This document shows, one piece after another, positions 8,975 to 17,940 of a stretch of 64,000 bases of DNA (the stretch's first letter is position 1; each line of letters starts with the position of its first letter). A program made the translations under genes and the position numbers. The notes beneath the pieces were generated by a model. The model worked only from the letters and a program-made list of their open reading frames with translations. It did no database searches and was not told the origin of the DNA. The stretch comes from Actinomadura sp. J1-007 (GTDB lineage Bacteria; Actinomycetota; Actinomycetes; Streptosporangiales; Streptosporangiaceae), in contig NZ_WING01000001.1 in NCBI RefSeq assembly GCF_009793335.1, positions 7,068,001 through 7,132,000 on the forward strand, in the 5' to 3' direction.

Positions 8975-9385
8975 ATGGACATCGCACTCCGGTACTGCCA
9001 CATCACCGTCAACGACCTGGACGAGTCGCTCGCCTTCTACCGCGACGCGCTCGGCCTCGAAGTACGCAACGACGTCTCGTCCGGCGAGTTCCGCTGGGTC
9101 ACCCTCGGCGGAACGACCCAGCCGGACCTGGAGCTGGTGCTCTCCGAGCCGCACGCCGGCCGTTCCAAGGACGACGGGGACGCGCTGCGGGAACTGCTCG
9201 CCAAGGGCGCCCTGCCGATGATCATCTTCAGCACCGACGACCTCGACGCGACGTTCGAGCGCCTGCGGACGTCCGGCGCCGAGGTGATGCAGGAGCCCAT
9301 CGACCAGCCCTGGGGGCCCCGCGACTGCGCGTTCCGCGACCCCTCGGGCAACATGGTCCGGTTCCAGCAGCGGAGCAAGGCGTGA
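8975..9385 (+). CDS. VOC family protein (glyoxalase/bleomycin resistance-like)
   Basis: A 136-residue VOC protein: LRYCHITVNDLDESLAFYRDA at the N-terminus, LELVLSEPH in the first module, and DLDATFERLRTSGAEVMQEP with FRDPSGNMVRFQQ in the second. The His/Glu metal-ligand positions typical of the fold appear present (His9, Glu in ELVLSEP, Glu in EVMQEP). The reaction is unknown; relatives include dioxygenases, glyoxalases and drug-binding proteins. It stands alone between the ThDP enzyme and an MFS gene. Confidence 0.86.
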   Translation: MDIALRYCHITVNDLDESLAFYRDALGLEVRNDVSSGEFRWVTLGGTTQPDLELVLSEPHAGRSKDDGDALRELLAKGALPMIIFSTDDLDATFERLRTSGAEVMQEPIDQPWGPRDCAFRDPSGNMVRFQQRSKA

Positions 9386-9455
9386 CGCCATCCAGTCACC
9401 CGGCCCGACCGGGACAGCGGATGACGTAGGAGCAGGAGGATCACGCGGGTGCGGA

Positions 9456-10751
9456 TCAGGCGGGCCGCGGCTCCGGGCGGGTGGGCAGGTCGCGGTGTCG
9501 GCGGAGCGGGCCGATCAGGAGGAGCGTCCCGCTCGCGGCCAGCCAGCCCGTGATCGTCCACAGGGCCGGGCGGACGCCCAGCGCGCCGCCGAGCGCCCCG
9601 GCCACCAGCGCGCCGAGCGGGATGGTCCCGTAGCCGACGAGCTGCATGGTCACCGTGACGCGGCCGAGCAGGCCGGACGGCGTGTAGGTCTGCCGGAAGC
9701 TCCCCTTGAGCACGTTGCCCACGGCGGCCCCGGCGCCGAGGACGAACCCGCCGGCGACCGCCAGGGCCAGCCCGGCCCCCGGCGCGGTGAGCGGGATCAG
9801 CAGCCCGAACGGCGCCGCGCCGACCTCGGCGGCGAGCAGGCCGCGCGCCGACCCGAGGCGGCGCGCCACGGCGGTGGCGCAGACGGCGCCGAGCACCGCG
9901 CCGAGGCCCGACGCCGCGACGAGCGCGCCGACCAGGCCGGGGCTCACGCCGACCTCGCGGACCAGGAAGACGACCAGGATCGACTGGTAGCCGATCAGGC
10001 CGATGTTGCTCGCCGCCGAGAACAGGGCGAGCACCCGCAGGTAGGGGTCCCGGGCCACGAAGCGGAGCCCCTCGCCGATCTCCCGGCGCAGCGTTCCGCC
10101 CGTCCGGGCGCGTTCGGGGCGGGGCTCGCGGGCGCGGATCGCCAGCAGGCAGAGCGCCGAGACCAGGAAGCTCGCCGCGTCGGCGAGCAGCGCGTTGACC
10201 GCGCCCGCGAGCTGGGTGATCACCCCGGCCGCGCCCGGGCCGCCGACCTGGGCGGCGGCCTCGGTCGCCTGCACCTTGGCGTTGCCCTCGGCCAGCTCGC
10301 CGCGCTCCAGCAGGGACGGCAGGTAGACCTGGTAGGCCGTCTGGAAGAAGACGCTCGCGGTGCCCGCGCCCAGCGCGACGGCGAGCAGGTGGACGACCGT
10401 CAGCCGGTCCAGCCAGGCGGCGGCCGGCACGCTGAGGAACAGCAGCAGGGAGGCCAGGTCGCAGGCCAGCATCACCGGCCGGCGCGGCAGGCGGTCCACC
10501 CACGCCCCGGCGGGCAGGCCGACGAGGAGCCAGGGCAGCCAGGCCGCCGCCGACAGCAGCGCGACCTGGAAGGCGCCCGCGTCCAGGACGGCGACCGCGA
10601 CCAGCGGCAGGGCCACGCCGGTCACGCTGCTCCCCAGCTTGCTGGTGGTCTGGCCGATCCACAGCAGCCGGAAGTCCCGGTGCCGGAGCAGGCCGCCCGG
10701 CCGGCGCGGGGTCTCCGGCGCGTGCGGCGGCGCGAGTCCGCCGGCGGTCAC
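9456..10751 (-). CDS. MFS transporter (enterobactin exporter-like family)
   Basis: A 431-residue, 12-helix MFS protein opening RHRDFRLLWIGQTTSKLGSSV, with GAWVDRLPRRPVMLACD as the conserved loop 2-3. The GTG start at 10751 overlaps the stop of the upstream ArsR-type gene (GTGA overlap), so the two are translated together and probably co-regulated. The family exports drugs, siderophores or small metabolites; the substrate is not evident. Confidence 0.88.
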   Translation of the reverse strand: MTAGGLAPPHAPETPRRPGGLLRHRDFRLLWIGQTTSKLGSSVTGVALPLVAVAVLDAGAFQVALLSAAAWLPWLLVGLPAGAWVDRLPRRPVMLACDLASLLLFLSVPAAAWLDRLTVVHLLAVALGAGTASVFFQTAYQVYLPSLLERGELAEGNAKVQATEAAAQVGGPGAAGVITQLAGAVNALLADAASFLVSALCLLAIRAREPRPERARTGGTLRREIGEGLRFVARDPYLRVLALFSAASNIGLIGYQSILVVFLVREVGVSPGLVGALVAASGLGAVLGAVCATAVARRLGSARGLLAAEVGAAPFGLLIPLTAPGAGLALAVAGGFVLGAGAAVGNVLKGSFRQTYTPSGLLGRVTVTMQLVGYGTIPLGALVAGALGGALGVRPALWTITGWLAASGTLLLIGPLRRHRDLPTRPEPRPA

Positions 10752-11320
10752 GGCTGCGCCGGGACGCCGTAGGCGAACAGGAAGACCGGCTCGCGGTCCC
10801 GCCCGTCGCCGCGCGGCTCCCGCCGGGACCACCGGTCGAGCACCGCGAGGATGTCCCGCTCCAGCTCGCCGAGCTCATCGGGCGTCAGGTGCAGCCACCG
10901 GTCGGCGGAGAAGGCCGCCCCGTTCCACTCCGGGCGCTCCTCCCGGACGGCGAACCAGGCGCGGGCCAGGGCGACCTGCCGGTCGAGGTTGAGCGAGACG
11001 GCCGCCTCGGCCACCGCCTGCCGCGCCGGGTCGTCGTCGAAGTCGCGGGTCACCCAGCGCACGTCCGGGGCGGCCAGGCGCCACCAGCGCTCGCGGCGGT
11101 CCCTGGCCAGCTCCGGCGCCTCGACGATCAGGCCCGCGGCGCCGAGCACCTTCAGATGGTGGCTGATGTTCGCCACGGCCTGGCCGGTCCGTTCGGCGAG
11201 GGCGCTCGCGGTGGCCGGGCCGTACACCTTGAGGACGTCCAGCAGGCGCCGGCGGAGCGGGTGCGACATCGCGGAGAGCACCCGGGAGTCGGTCACCTTG
11301 GGCAGGTCGGATTCCGTCAT
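10748..11320 (-). CDS. ArsR-type helix-turn-helix regulator
   Basis: A 190-residue winged-helix protein: RVLSAMSHPLRRRLLDVLKV, then ASALAERTGQAVANISHHLKVL as HTH (residues 41-62), followed by a longer C-terminal helical part with WHx-like residues. It is coupled to the downstream MFS exporter and sits just after a long inverted repeat, fitting autoregulated ligand-controlled efflux. ATG 11320 is used because upstream in-frame codons (from 11359) would read through the palindrome. Confidence 0.87.
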   Translation of the reverse strand: MTESDLPKVTDSRVLSAMSHPLRRRLLDVLKVYGPATASALAERTGQAVANISHHLKVLGAAGLIVEAPELARDRRERWWRLAAPDVRWVTRDFDDDPARQAVAEAAVSLNLDRQVALARAWFAVREERPEWNGAAFSADRWLHLTPDELGELERDILAVLDRWSRREPRGDGRDREPVFLFAYGVPAQP

Positions 11321-11335
11321 GGAGCCATGGTGATG

Positions 11336-11383
11336 CCCGCAACGGGTGTTGTGCAACACTTATTGCACAACACCCATTGCGGG
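11336..11383. promoter_or_regulatory. Near-perfect 21-bp inverted repeat upstream of the ArsR-type gene
   Basis: The arms 11336-11356 and 11363-11383 are complementary at 20 of 21 positions with a 6-bp spacer. The inner core is GGGTGTTGTGCAA / TTGCACAACACCC. It lies between the ArsR-type start (11320) and the stop of the upstream protease gene (11398). It is most likely the operator of the regulator/MFS operon. It could also act as the protease gene's terminator, though no T-run follows. Confidence 0.65.
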
Positions 11384-11397
11384 CTTGGGGCCGCTCC

Positions 11398-13593
11398 TCA
11401 GCGGAGGGCGGTCAGGGTGACGCGGTCGTGCCCGTACGAGATCTTGAACCGGTGGCCGTGCGCCTTCACGACGCTGCCCTCGGGCAGCCCGCGGAACGTC
11501 CCGCGGACCGACCGGCCGCTCACGATCGTCAGCACGGTGCCCCTGGCCGGGGACGCGTGCACGTCCAGGTTGAGCCTGCCGTCCAGCGCCACGTCACCGG
11601 CGGCCCGCACGCCGGTGTTGGCGCCGTCGCCGGAGACGGCCGCGGTGAAGCCGCCCGACCGGCCGATGCGCAGGTCGCCGTCGACGTTCAGGACGGCGCC
11701 GGGGACGACATGCCCGTTCCTGACGCGCCGCGCCTCCTGCTGCGTGACGCCGGGCTGGAGCGTGCCGTGGGAGACGTTGACGTCGGCCACGTGGCCGGTG
11801 CCGCCGAGCGTCCCGCCGCGCACGTCGATCGGGCTGGCGTGCGAGCCGACGACCGACAGCTTGCCGTCCCGGACCGTGCTCGTTCCGTGCCAGGTGTTCT
11901 TGCCCGCCAGGAACAGGGACCCGCTGCCGCGCTTGGTGAGGGAACCGGTGTACGCGCGCGCGTCGCGCGCCCGCTCGCGCCGCGTCCCGACGGCGTAGTC
12001 GAACTTGTCCTTCTCGCTCGCGCCCGCGGGCAGCCCGCGCGTCCACCCTCGGGCGATCTTGGTCGCCCGCCAGGCCGCCGCCTCGTCGGCGTCCTCCTGC
12101 CTGCGCGCCTGGGCGGCGACGTCGGAGATGTCGTTCGACCACACGTCGCTGTAGCCGCGCAGGTCCGCGTCGAACGGTCCGAGGAGCTGGCCCGGCCCGT
12201 TCATGGCCTCCCGCAGGCTGACCGTGTGCCAGCCGTTGCGCCGGTCGGGCACCCGCACCGTCTGGCCCCGCGTCGGGTTCGGGACGGCGTTGCCCTCGGC
12301 GTCGCTGGTCGTGGCGTTCTGCCGCCCGGTGGTGAACATCGTCTGGAGCGCCTGCGTGTTCGACATGTACGGGAACCGCTGCGCGATCAGCGACAGCGCG
12401 GCGGCCGAGTGCGGCCCGGCCATCGACGTCCCCGACGCGGCCCGGTAGCGCGCCTGCGGCACGCCGTCGACGACCTCCACCCAGGTGCTGTTGATCAGCC
12501 TGCTCGGCGCGGTGACGCAGGACCACTTCGCGACGCCGCACTGGTTGAACTCCTGCTGCCCCGGGACGAGCACGGAACCGTCGGCGTTGAACGTGCGGCC
12601 GATGTTGGGGTTGACGCCCGACGTGGTGTACCAGCTCCCTTCCAGGTCGGGCCGGTAGTACGGGGTGGCGGCGCGGGCCGTGGGGTTGGCGACCCCGGCG
12701 TTGCCCGCGGTGAACTGGAGGATCTTCCCGGATTTCGCGACCCGGATGGCCCCGTTCAGCCAGTGCCTGGTGTTGCCGTTCGCGTCGGCGACGCCGTCCG
12801 GGGTGGACAGGTAGCGCCACGCCGCGTTCAGGCCGAACGTGGCCGGGGCGCCGGGCGGCGGCTCCAGCGTGTTGTAGTTCTCGGTGGGCGGCGCGCTGCC
12901 CCAGCTCGTGGTGATGATCTCGATGGGCCTGCCGTTCGCCGTCCGCGCCCGGCTGACGGCCCGGTAGACGTTGGCGAGGTAGGCGTTGTCGGGCGTCTGG
13001 GCGGTGGTCGCGTCTGGAGGCAGCAGCCCGTAGAACACGCCGTCGGTCTTGTGGGTGTTGCCCACGTACACGTTGGCGTTGAACGCCACGCCGTGCATGT
13101 TGGCCTGGGGGCCGTCCGGCTGCGTCTCGCCGACGCCGTCGCGGCTCGCGCCGACGGTGCCGGTGACGTGCGTGCCGTGGCTGTCGTTGAACGCCGGGTC
13201 GTAGGCGCCCGAGGTGGGGCCGGTCCGGCCGCCGCGGGCCGTCACCGGGAAGAAGCGGTCGCCGACCTTGTAGCCGGTGCGCAGGCTGCCGTGCTCGCGC
13301 ACGTGCCCGGTGAAGTAGCCCGAGTCGACGACGCCGATGTTCGTCCCGCCGCCGGCGTAGCCCGCCGCGTAGGCGTACTCCGCGCCGATCGACACCAGGC
13401 CGGAGTCCCGGACGAACTCGGGGGTGCGCCAGCTCGCCGGGTCGCCGGAGCGGCCGGGGTCTCCCGGATAGGACCAGACCGGCGGGGGTTCGTGCGACTG
13501 TGCCATCGCCGGCTGGGCGACGACGCAGGGCAGCATCCCCATCGATGCCAGCGCTGCGATCCGTGCCGTCCTCAAGCGCCTCGCGGTCGCCAT
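11398..13593 (-). CDS. S8 (subtilisin) serine protease with autotransporter-like beta-strand C-terminus
   Basis: A 731-residue secreted subtilase. The N-terminus has an arginine-rich start and a hydrophobic stretch ending near AQPAMAQS (signal peptide). The triad is visible: Asp in IGVVDSGYF, His in NDSHGTHVTGTVG, Ser in ASGTSMAGPHSAAA. After about residue 520 comes a region with autotransporter-associated repeats (LTKRGSGSLFLAGKNTWHG, VRGGTLGGTGHVADVNV) and a final beta-rich domain, but no outer-membrane barrel. That architecture is typical of Gram-negative passengers, so its presence here is notable. ATG 13593 follows GGAGGTGA. Confidence 0.87.
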   Translation of the reverse strand: MATARRLRTARIAALASMGMLPCVVAQPAMAQSHEPPPVWSYPGDPGRSGDPASWRTPEFVRDSGLVSIGAEYAYAAGYAGGGTNIGVVDSGYFTGHVREHGSLRTGYKVGDRFFPVTARGGRTGPTSGAYDPAFNDSHGTHVTGTVGASRDGVGETQPDGPQANMHGVAFNANVYVGNTHKTDGVFYGLLPPDATTAQTPDNAYLANVYRAVSRARTANGRPIEIITTSWGSAPPTENYNTLEPPPGAPATFGLNAAWRYLSTPDGVADANGNTRHWLNGAIRVAKSGKILQFTAGNAGVANPTARAATPYYRPDLEGSWYTTSGVNPNIGRTFNADGSVLVPGQQEFNQCGVAKWSCVTAPSRLINSTWVEVVDGVPQARYRAASGTSMAGPHSAAALSLIAQRFPYMSNTQALQTMFTTGRQNATTSDAEGNAVPNPTRGQTVRVPDRRNGWHTVSLREAMNGPGQLLGPFDADLRGYSDVWSNDISDVAAQARRQEDADEAAAWRATKIARGWTRGLPAGASEKDKFDYAVGTRRERARDARAYTGSLTKRGSGSLFLAGKNTWHGTSTVRDGKLSVVGSHASPIDVRGGTLGGTGHVADVNVSHGTLQPGVTQQEARRVRNGHVVPGAVLNVDGDLRIGRSGGFTAAVSGDGANTGVRAAGDVALDGRLNLDVHASPARGTVLTIVSGRSVRGTFRGLPEGSVVKAHGHRFKISYGHDRVTLTALR

Positions 13594-13720
13594 CCGATCA
13601 CCTCCAAGATCAACTCGTGCGAACGTATCTTCACCCCCAAACCGGATCAATACGGTGGCCGATAACGGCTAGTCCTCCCACGATGACGTTTCCCGGCGGT
13701 GTGTTCGAGAAAGTCCTCGA

Positions 13721-13749
13721 TTGACAAGCGGATTGATCACTCCGTATCG
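13721..13749 (+). promoter_or_regulatory. Candidate promoter for the SnoaL-like gene
   Basis: TTGACA at 13721-13726, then about 17 bp, then GTATCG/TATCGT near 13744-13750. This lies in the less GC-rich gap upstream of the SnoaL-like gene (ATG 13797). The -35 is a consensus match and the -10 is weak. Confidence 0.4.
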
Positions 13750-13796
13750 TCCCGAATCAATCGGAGTGACAGCTCCGCTTATGGAAGGGGAGAACC

Positions 13797-14206
13797 ATGT
13801 CCGACCTCGCCGCGCCGCGCGCGGTCTTCCAGCGGCTGATCGACGGGGTGACCGGGCGCCGGTACGCGGAGCTGCCGCTGCTGTACGCCGAGGACGCCGT
13901 GGTCACGCACCCGTTCGCCGCCCCCGCCTCCCGGCTGGTCGGCCGCGCCGGCCTGCGCGCGCACTTCGCCCGCGTCCCCGAGCTGCCGATCGAGATGCGG
14001 GCGCGCGACGTCGTCGTGCACGAGACCGCGGACCCGGAGGTGATCGTCGCCGAGTTCGCGTACGAGGGCCGCGTCACCACCACCGGCCGGGCGTTCACGG
14101 TGCCCAACATTTTCGTCATGCGCGTACGCGACGGCCTCATCGTGGAGTCGCGCGACTACGCCCACCACGCCGCGTTCGCCGAAGCCCTCGCGGACGCCTT
14201 CCCTAG
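13797..14206 (+). CDS. SnoaL-like / nuclear transport factor 2 family protein
   Basis: About 136 residues of a cone-shaped NTF2/SnoaL fold: AVFQRLIDGVTGRRYAELPL, LYAEDAVVTHPFAAP, LVGRAGLRAHFARV and the last strand FVMRVRDGLIVESRDYAHHAAF. Relatives include ketosteroid isomerases, polyketide cyclases and many proteins of unknown role. As read, the frame runs on past the natural end. A missing C in the CCC at 14201 would give the stop TAG at 14204-14206. The ribosome site GGAAGGGGAGAACC is strong. It converges with lysK; membership in the cluster is uncertain. Confidence 0.75.
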
Positions 14207-14245
14207 GCGGTCACAGGGCGGCCTCCCGGGCGGTCACAGGGCGGC
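14206..14245. repeat. Two copies of a 17-bp direct repeat at the lysK 3' end
   Basis: GGCGGTCACAGGGCGGC occurs at 14206-14222 and again at 14229-14245, 23 bp apart. The second copy contains the lysK stop codon (complement of TCA 14234-14236). This is a small duplication at the end of the operon, with no clear role. Confidence 0.6.
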
Positions 14246-15264
14246 GGCCAGTTCGTCCAGCGCGGTGGTGAGCACCTCGATGCCCCTCAGGTACTCGGCG
14301 ATCTCGATGTGCTCGTCGTCGGCGTGGTCCAGCGACCCGTCCCCCGGGCCGTACGCCGCCATCGGCACGTTCCAGTGGGGAGCCACGGTGTTCATGTCGG
14401 ACGTGCCCGTCTTGACGGTCGGCCGGGGCGTCCCGCCGTGCCGCCGGATGGCCGCCGTGACCGCCCGCACGACCGGGTCGGTGCGGGGGCGGCGGACCGC
14501 GGGGACGTGCCGGACGACGGTGACCTCGCCGCCGTTCGCGAGCAGGCGCAGCCGCCCGGCCAGGGCCTCCGCGTCGTACCCGGGCGGGACCCGGCAGTCG
14601 ACGTCGAGCCGGGCCTCGGTCGGGTCGCCGCGGATCCCGCGCAGGGTGGCGGCGGGCAGGCCGAACGCGCCGTGGTCGCGTTCGGGGCCGAGCGCCTCCA
14701 GCAGGTCGTGCCAGAACCCCACCGCGACCTCGCTCGCCTTGTCCACCGGGTTGGTCGAGTGGGTCGAGGGGCGGGCCACCCGGTACCCGATGTCGATCTT
14801 GCCCTTGTAGCCCAGCACCACCCGGGACCAGCCGCTCGGCTCGCCGATGACCAGGGCGTCGGGCGCCGGCACGGTGCGCGCCAGGTGCTCGCCGCCCGGG
14901 AGAGCCGCTCCTCCTCGACCGCCCCGGCGACCCGGATCGTCCCGGGGAACGACGGCCGGGCCGCGGCGGCGCTGATCATCGCCGCGAGCGGGCCCTTGGC
15001 GTCGGCGGCGCCGCGGCCCGCCAGCCGGTCGCGGTCGCGCCGCACCGGCAGCGGCCGGTCGACGGTGTCGAGATGGCCGAGGAGCATCACCACCGGGCCC
15101 TTGCCCGCGCCGATGTCGCCGATCACGTTGCCGGCCTCGTCCCGGCGGGCGGCGAGGCCGAGGTCGTTCATGGCCTTCTCCAGGAAGCGCGCCAGCTCGT
15201 CCTCCCGGCCGGACGGCGAGGGGATGGACAGCATGGCGTGCAGCAGGTCGACGGGTGTGCTCAT
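14234..15264 (-). CDS. lysK: [LysW]-amino acid hydrolase (LysK-like), one-base frameshift
   Basis: An M20-type metallopeptidase that releases the finished amino acid from the carrier protein LysW. It begins MSTPVDLLHAMLSIPSPSGRE, with the metal motifs LLGHLDTVDRP, GRGAADAKG and the glutamates in AVEEE. It continues after a frameshift as DALVIGEPSGWSRVVLGYKG to the end. One missing G in the run near 14898 restores a single protein of about 343 residues. The ATG overlaps the lysZ stop. As the last gene of the coupled operon, it should free the modified product. Confidence 0.88.
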
Positions 15265-16061
15265 GTGATCTCCAGTGTCGTGCCGGCGCCGGCCAGGGCG
15301 GCGGTGACCGGACGGGGTACCCGGCCGTCGCAGACCGACACCCCGGGAACGCCCGCGAGCAGGGCCTCGCGGGCGGCGATGAGCTTGCGGTGCATGCCGC
15401 CGGACGCCGCGTGCGGCACCGGGCCCTCGCGGGGCAGCGCGCAGCGGTCCAGGAGGGTGCCCTCGTCGGAGGCGTCCCGCAGCACGCCCGGCGCCGTGGT
15501 GAGCAGGACGAGCCGTTCGGCGCCGAGCGCGCCCGCCACCGCCGCCGCGGCGCGGTCGGCGTCCACGTTCACGGGCGCGCCGTCCTCGCCCGTCGCGGGC
15601 GGCGACACCACCGGGACGAACCCGGCCCCGAGCAGCGCGTGCAGCGCCCCGGGCCGGACGCCGGTGACGCGCCCGCTGTGGTCGTCCCGGACGATGACGG
15701 TGCGGCCGTCCCGCACGGTGCGCTGCGCGGTCTTGCGCCGGGCCCGCAGCAGCCCGCCGTCCAGCCCCGTCAGCCCGACCGCCGGGACGCCGGCCGCGGC
15801 GAGCGCGCGCACCAGCCGCGGCTTGACCCGCCCGGCGAGGGCGAGGGTGACCGCGTCGAGCATGGCCGGATCGGTGTGGCGGCTCGTCACGCCGCTCGGC
15901 GACACGAGCGTGCGGGCGGGGACGCCCAGCTCGCGGGCCAGCCGGTCGATCTCGACGCCGCCGCCGTGGACGAGGACGACCCGCCCGGCGAGGCCGGCCA
16001 GGTCCGCGCACACCGCCTCGGCGGGGACCGCTCCGCCGCACTTGACCACGGTGACGCCCAT
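15261..16061 (-). CDS. lysZ: [LysW]-aminoadipate/glutamate kinase (LysZ-like)
   Basis: A 266-residue amino acid kinase of the ArgB/LysZ family. It phosphorylates the side-chain carboxylate of the LysW-bound amino acid for later reduction by LysY. Visible motifs are VVKCGGAV at the N-terminus, VLVHGGGVEIDRLA, the substrate region GVTSRHTDPAMLD, VNVDADRAAAAVA, and a C-terminal GGMHRKL nucleotide-site motif. The ATG overlaps the lysY stop (TGATG). Context indicates secondary metabolism rather than lysine or arginine synthesis. Confidence 0.92.
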   Translation of the reverse strand: MGVTVVKCGGAVPAEAVCADLAGLAGRVVLVHGGGVEIDRLARELGVPARTLVSPSGVTSRHTDPAMLDAVTLALAGRVKPRLVRALAAAGVPAVGLTGLDGGLLRARRKTAQRTVRDGRTVIVRDDHSGRVTGVRPGALHALLGAGFVPVVSPPATGEDGAPVNVDADRAAAAVAGALGAERLVLLTTAPGVLRDASDEGTLLDRCALPREGPVPHAASGGMHRKLIAAREALLAGVPGVSVCDGRVPRPVTAALAGAGTTLEIT

Positions 16062-17068
16062 CAGATCGGGTGCAGGCCGGGGAACTCCAGGCCCAGGGTC
16101 TCGGGCTGGCCGGTGCGGACGTTGAGGCACTGCACCGCCGCGCCCGCCCCGCCCTTGACGAGGTTGTCCAGCGCGGCGATCGCGGTGATCCGGTCGCCGT
16201 CCGCCGCGAAGCCGACGTCGCAGTAGTTGGACCCGGACAGCAGCTTCGGGTCGGGCAGCCGGTGCGCGCCCGTGCGGTGCGCGACGATCCGTACGAACGG
16301 CTCGCCGCCGTAGTGCTCGCGGTAGGCGCGGCGGAGCGTCCGCTCGTCCGCCGCGCCGGTGGCGTGGCAGACGACCTGCACCCCGCGCACCGCCTCGACG
16401 CCGGTCGCGGTCATCCGCGCGTTCAGCCCGGTCAGCCGCGACACCTCCGCCTCGTGCCGGTGCCGCACCGGGGCGAACACCCGCATGGCCCCGCTGCGTT
16501 CGGCGTGCAGGTTGGCGTCCCCGGCGAGCGCGCCCGACCCGCTCGACCCGGTACGGGCGTCGATCTGCACGTCCGGCCCGACCAGCCCGGCCAGGGGGCG
16601 CAGCGCGAGGATCGCGGCGGTGGCCGTGCAGCCGGGCACGCTGATGAGGTCGGCGCCCGCCAGCTCGGCGCGGAACAGCTCCGGGACGCCGGGGACGAAC
16701 TCGCCGAGCAGCTCGGGCGCGGCGTGCGGGACGCCGTAGTACCGCTCGTAGACCGCGGCGTCCGGCAGCCGGAAGTCCCCCGACAGGTCGATGACCGTCC
16801 GGGCGTGCCGCCGCACCTCCGGGAGCAGGGTCATGGTGGTGCGGTGCGGCGTGGCCATCAGCAGCACGTCGCACGCGTCCAGGTCGTCCGGCGAGCTGAA
16901 CGCCAGGGCGGTCCGGCCCCGCAGGTTGGGGTGGACGGAGTCGACGCGGCGGCCCGGGAACCGGGTGGACACCGCCCGCGCCACCTCCGTTCCCGGATGC
17001 CCGAGCAGCAGCCGCAGCAGCTCGCCGCCCAGGTAGCCGGCGGCGCCCATGACGCAGACCCGGATCAC
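16061..17068 (-). CDS. lysY: [LysW]-aminoadipyl/glutamyl phosphate reductase (LysY-like)
   Basis: A 335-residue ArgC/LysY-type NADPH-dependent reductase that converts the LysW-bound acyl phosphate to a semialdehyde. The Rossmann motif VMGAAGYLGGELLRLLLGHP is at the N-terminus. The catalytic Cys is in ISVPGCTATAAILAL, and SGSGALAGDANLH and GSNYCDVGF complete the signature. The GTG start shares GTGA with the lysX stop. There is no LysJ aminotransferase next to it, so the semialdehyde probably passes to the transketolase in the same operon. Confidence 0.93.
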   Translation of the reverse strand: MIRVCVMGAAGYLGGELLRLLLGHPGTEVARAVSTRFPGRRVDSVHPNLRGRTALAFSSPDDLDACDVLLMATPHRTTMTLLPEVRRHARTVIDLSGDFRLPDAAVYERYYGVPHAAPELLGEFVPGVPELFRAELAGADLISVPGCTATAAILALRPLAGLVGPDVQIDARTGSSGSGALAGDANLHAERSGAMRVFAPVRHRHEAEVSRLTGLNARMTATGVEAVRGVQVVCHATGAADERTLRRAYREHYGGEPFVRIVAHRTGAHRLPDPKLLSGSNYCDVGFAADGDRITAIAALDNLVKGGAGAAVQCLNVRTGQPETLGLEFPGLHPI

Positions 17069-17940
17069 CCCGCCTCCCCGGACCCGGCCGCGTCCAGCAC
17101 GTGGGAGACGATCGCGTCCGCCACGTCCACCGCGTCGCCGTGCGCGTCCTGGAAGCCGCGGAACTCGACGGTGTGGTTGACCTCCAGCACCAGCGGCCCG
17201 TCGGGTCCCTCGACCAGGTCGACGCCCAGCACCCCGCCGCCGACGGCCCGCGCGGCGGCGAGCGCCGGGCCGGTCAGCTCGGGGGTGAGCGGGCACCGCT
17301 CGGAGCGCCCGCCGAGCGCGGCGTTGGTGCGCCAGCCGTCGCCGTACCGGTACGTCGCGCCGAGCACCTCGTCGCCGGCCACGATCACCCTCACGTCGCG
17401 GCCCGGCTTGTCGACGAGCTCCTGGAGGTACACGATGTGCTGCTGCGGCGACGGCAGCGCGGCCCGGTGCTCCAGGACGGTCTCGGCGCCCGCCCGGTCG
17501 TGGACCGCCGCCACGAGCCGTCCCCAGGAGCCCGTCAGCGGCTTGACCACGACGGGGAAGCCGAGCCGTTCGGCGGCGTCCGCGCCCTCCTCCGGCGTGA
17601 GCGCGACCGCGGTGCGCGGGACGGGGACCCCCGCGCGCTCCAGCTCCAGCGACGTGCGCAGCTTGTCGCCGCAGACCGCGACCACCTCGGCCCGGTTGAC
17701 CGTCGGGACGCCGCGCGCCTCCAGCAGCAGCGACGCGTACAGGCCGCGGTTGTGGGAGATCTCCCGGTTCAGCGCCGCCGCGTACCGGGGACGGCCGCCA
17801 TCCCGCGCCCCGCCGCCCAGCTCGGCGCTGAACCGGCGGGTGTCGACGTGCGCGTACGGCACGCCGCGGCGCTCCAGGGCGGCGAAGAGGCGCTTCTCCT
17901 CGTACCGCACCCTGGAGGCCAGCACGGCCACCGGCCTCAC
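17065..17940 (-). CDS. lysX: LysW ligase, ATP-grasp (LysX-like)
   Basis: A 291-residue ATP-grasp ligase that joins the alpha-amino group of an amino acid (glutamate or 2-aminoadipate) to the C-terminal Glu of LysW. It starts at a GTG overlapping the lysW stop (RPVAVLASRVRYEEKRLFAAL). It shows NREISHNRGLYASLLLEARG, VVVKPLTGSWGRLVAAV for nucleotide binding, and the metal/phosphate motif LEVNHTVEFRGFQ. From sequence alone I cannot decide between Glu and aminoadipate. Confidence 0.93.
   Translation of the reverse strand: MRPVAVLASRVRYEEKRLFAALERRGVPYAHVDTRRFSAELGGGARDGGRPRYAAALNREISHNRGLYASLLLEARGVPTVNRAEVVAVCGDKLRTSLELERAGVPVPRTAVALTPEEGADAAERLGFPVVVKPLTGSWGRLVAAVHDRAGAETVLEHRAALPSPQQHIVYLQELVDKPGRDVRVIVAGDEVLGATYRYGDGWRTNAALGGRSERCPLTPELTGPALAAARAVGGGVLGVDLVEGPDGPLVLEVNHTVEFRGFQDAHGDAVDVADAIVSHVLDAAGSGEAG

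Noticed and set aside
13797..14810. A 337-residue SnoaL-domain fusion protein
   Set aside because: The second half is antisense to lysK; a missing C at the domain end restores a normal stop.
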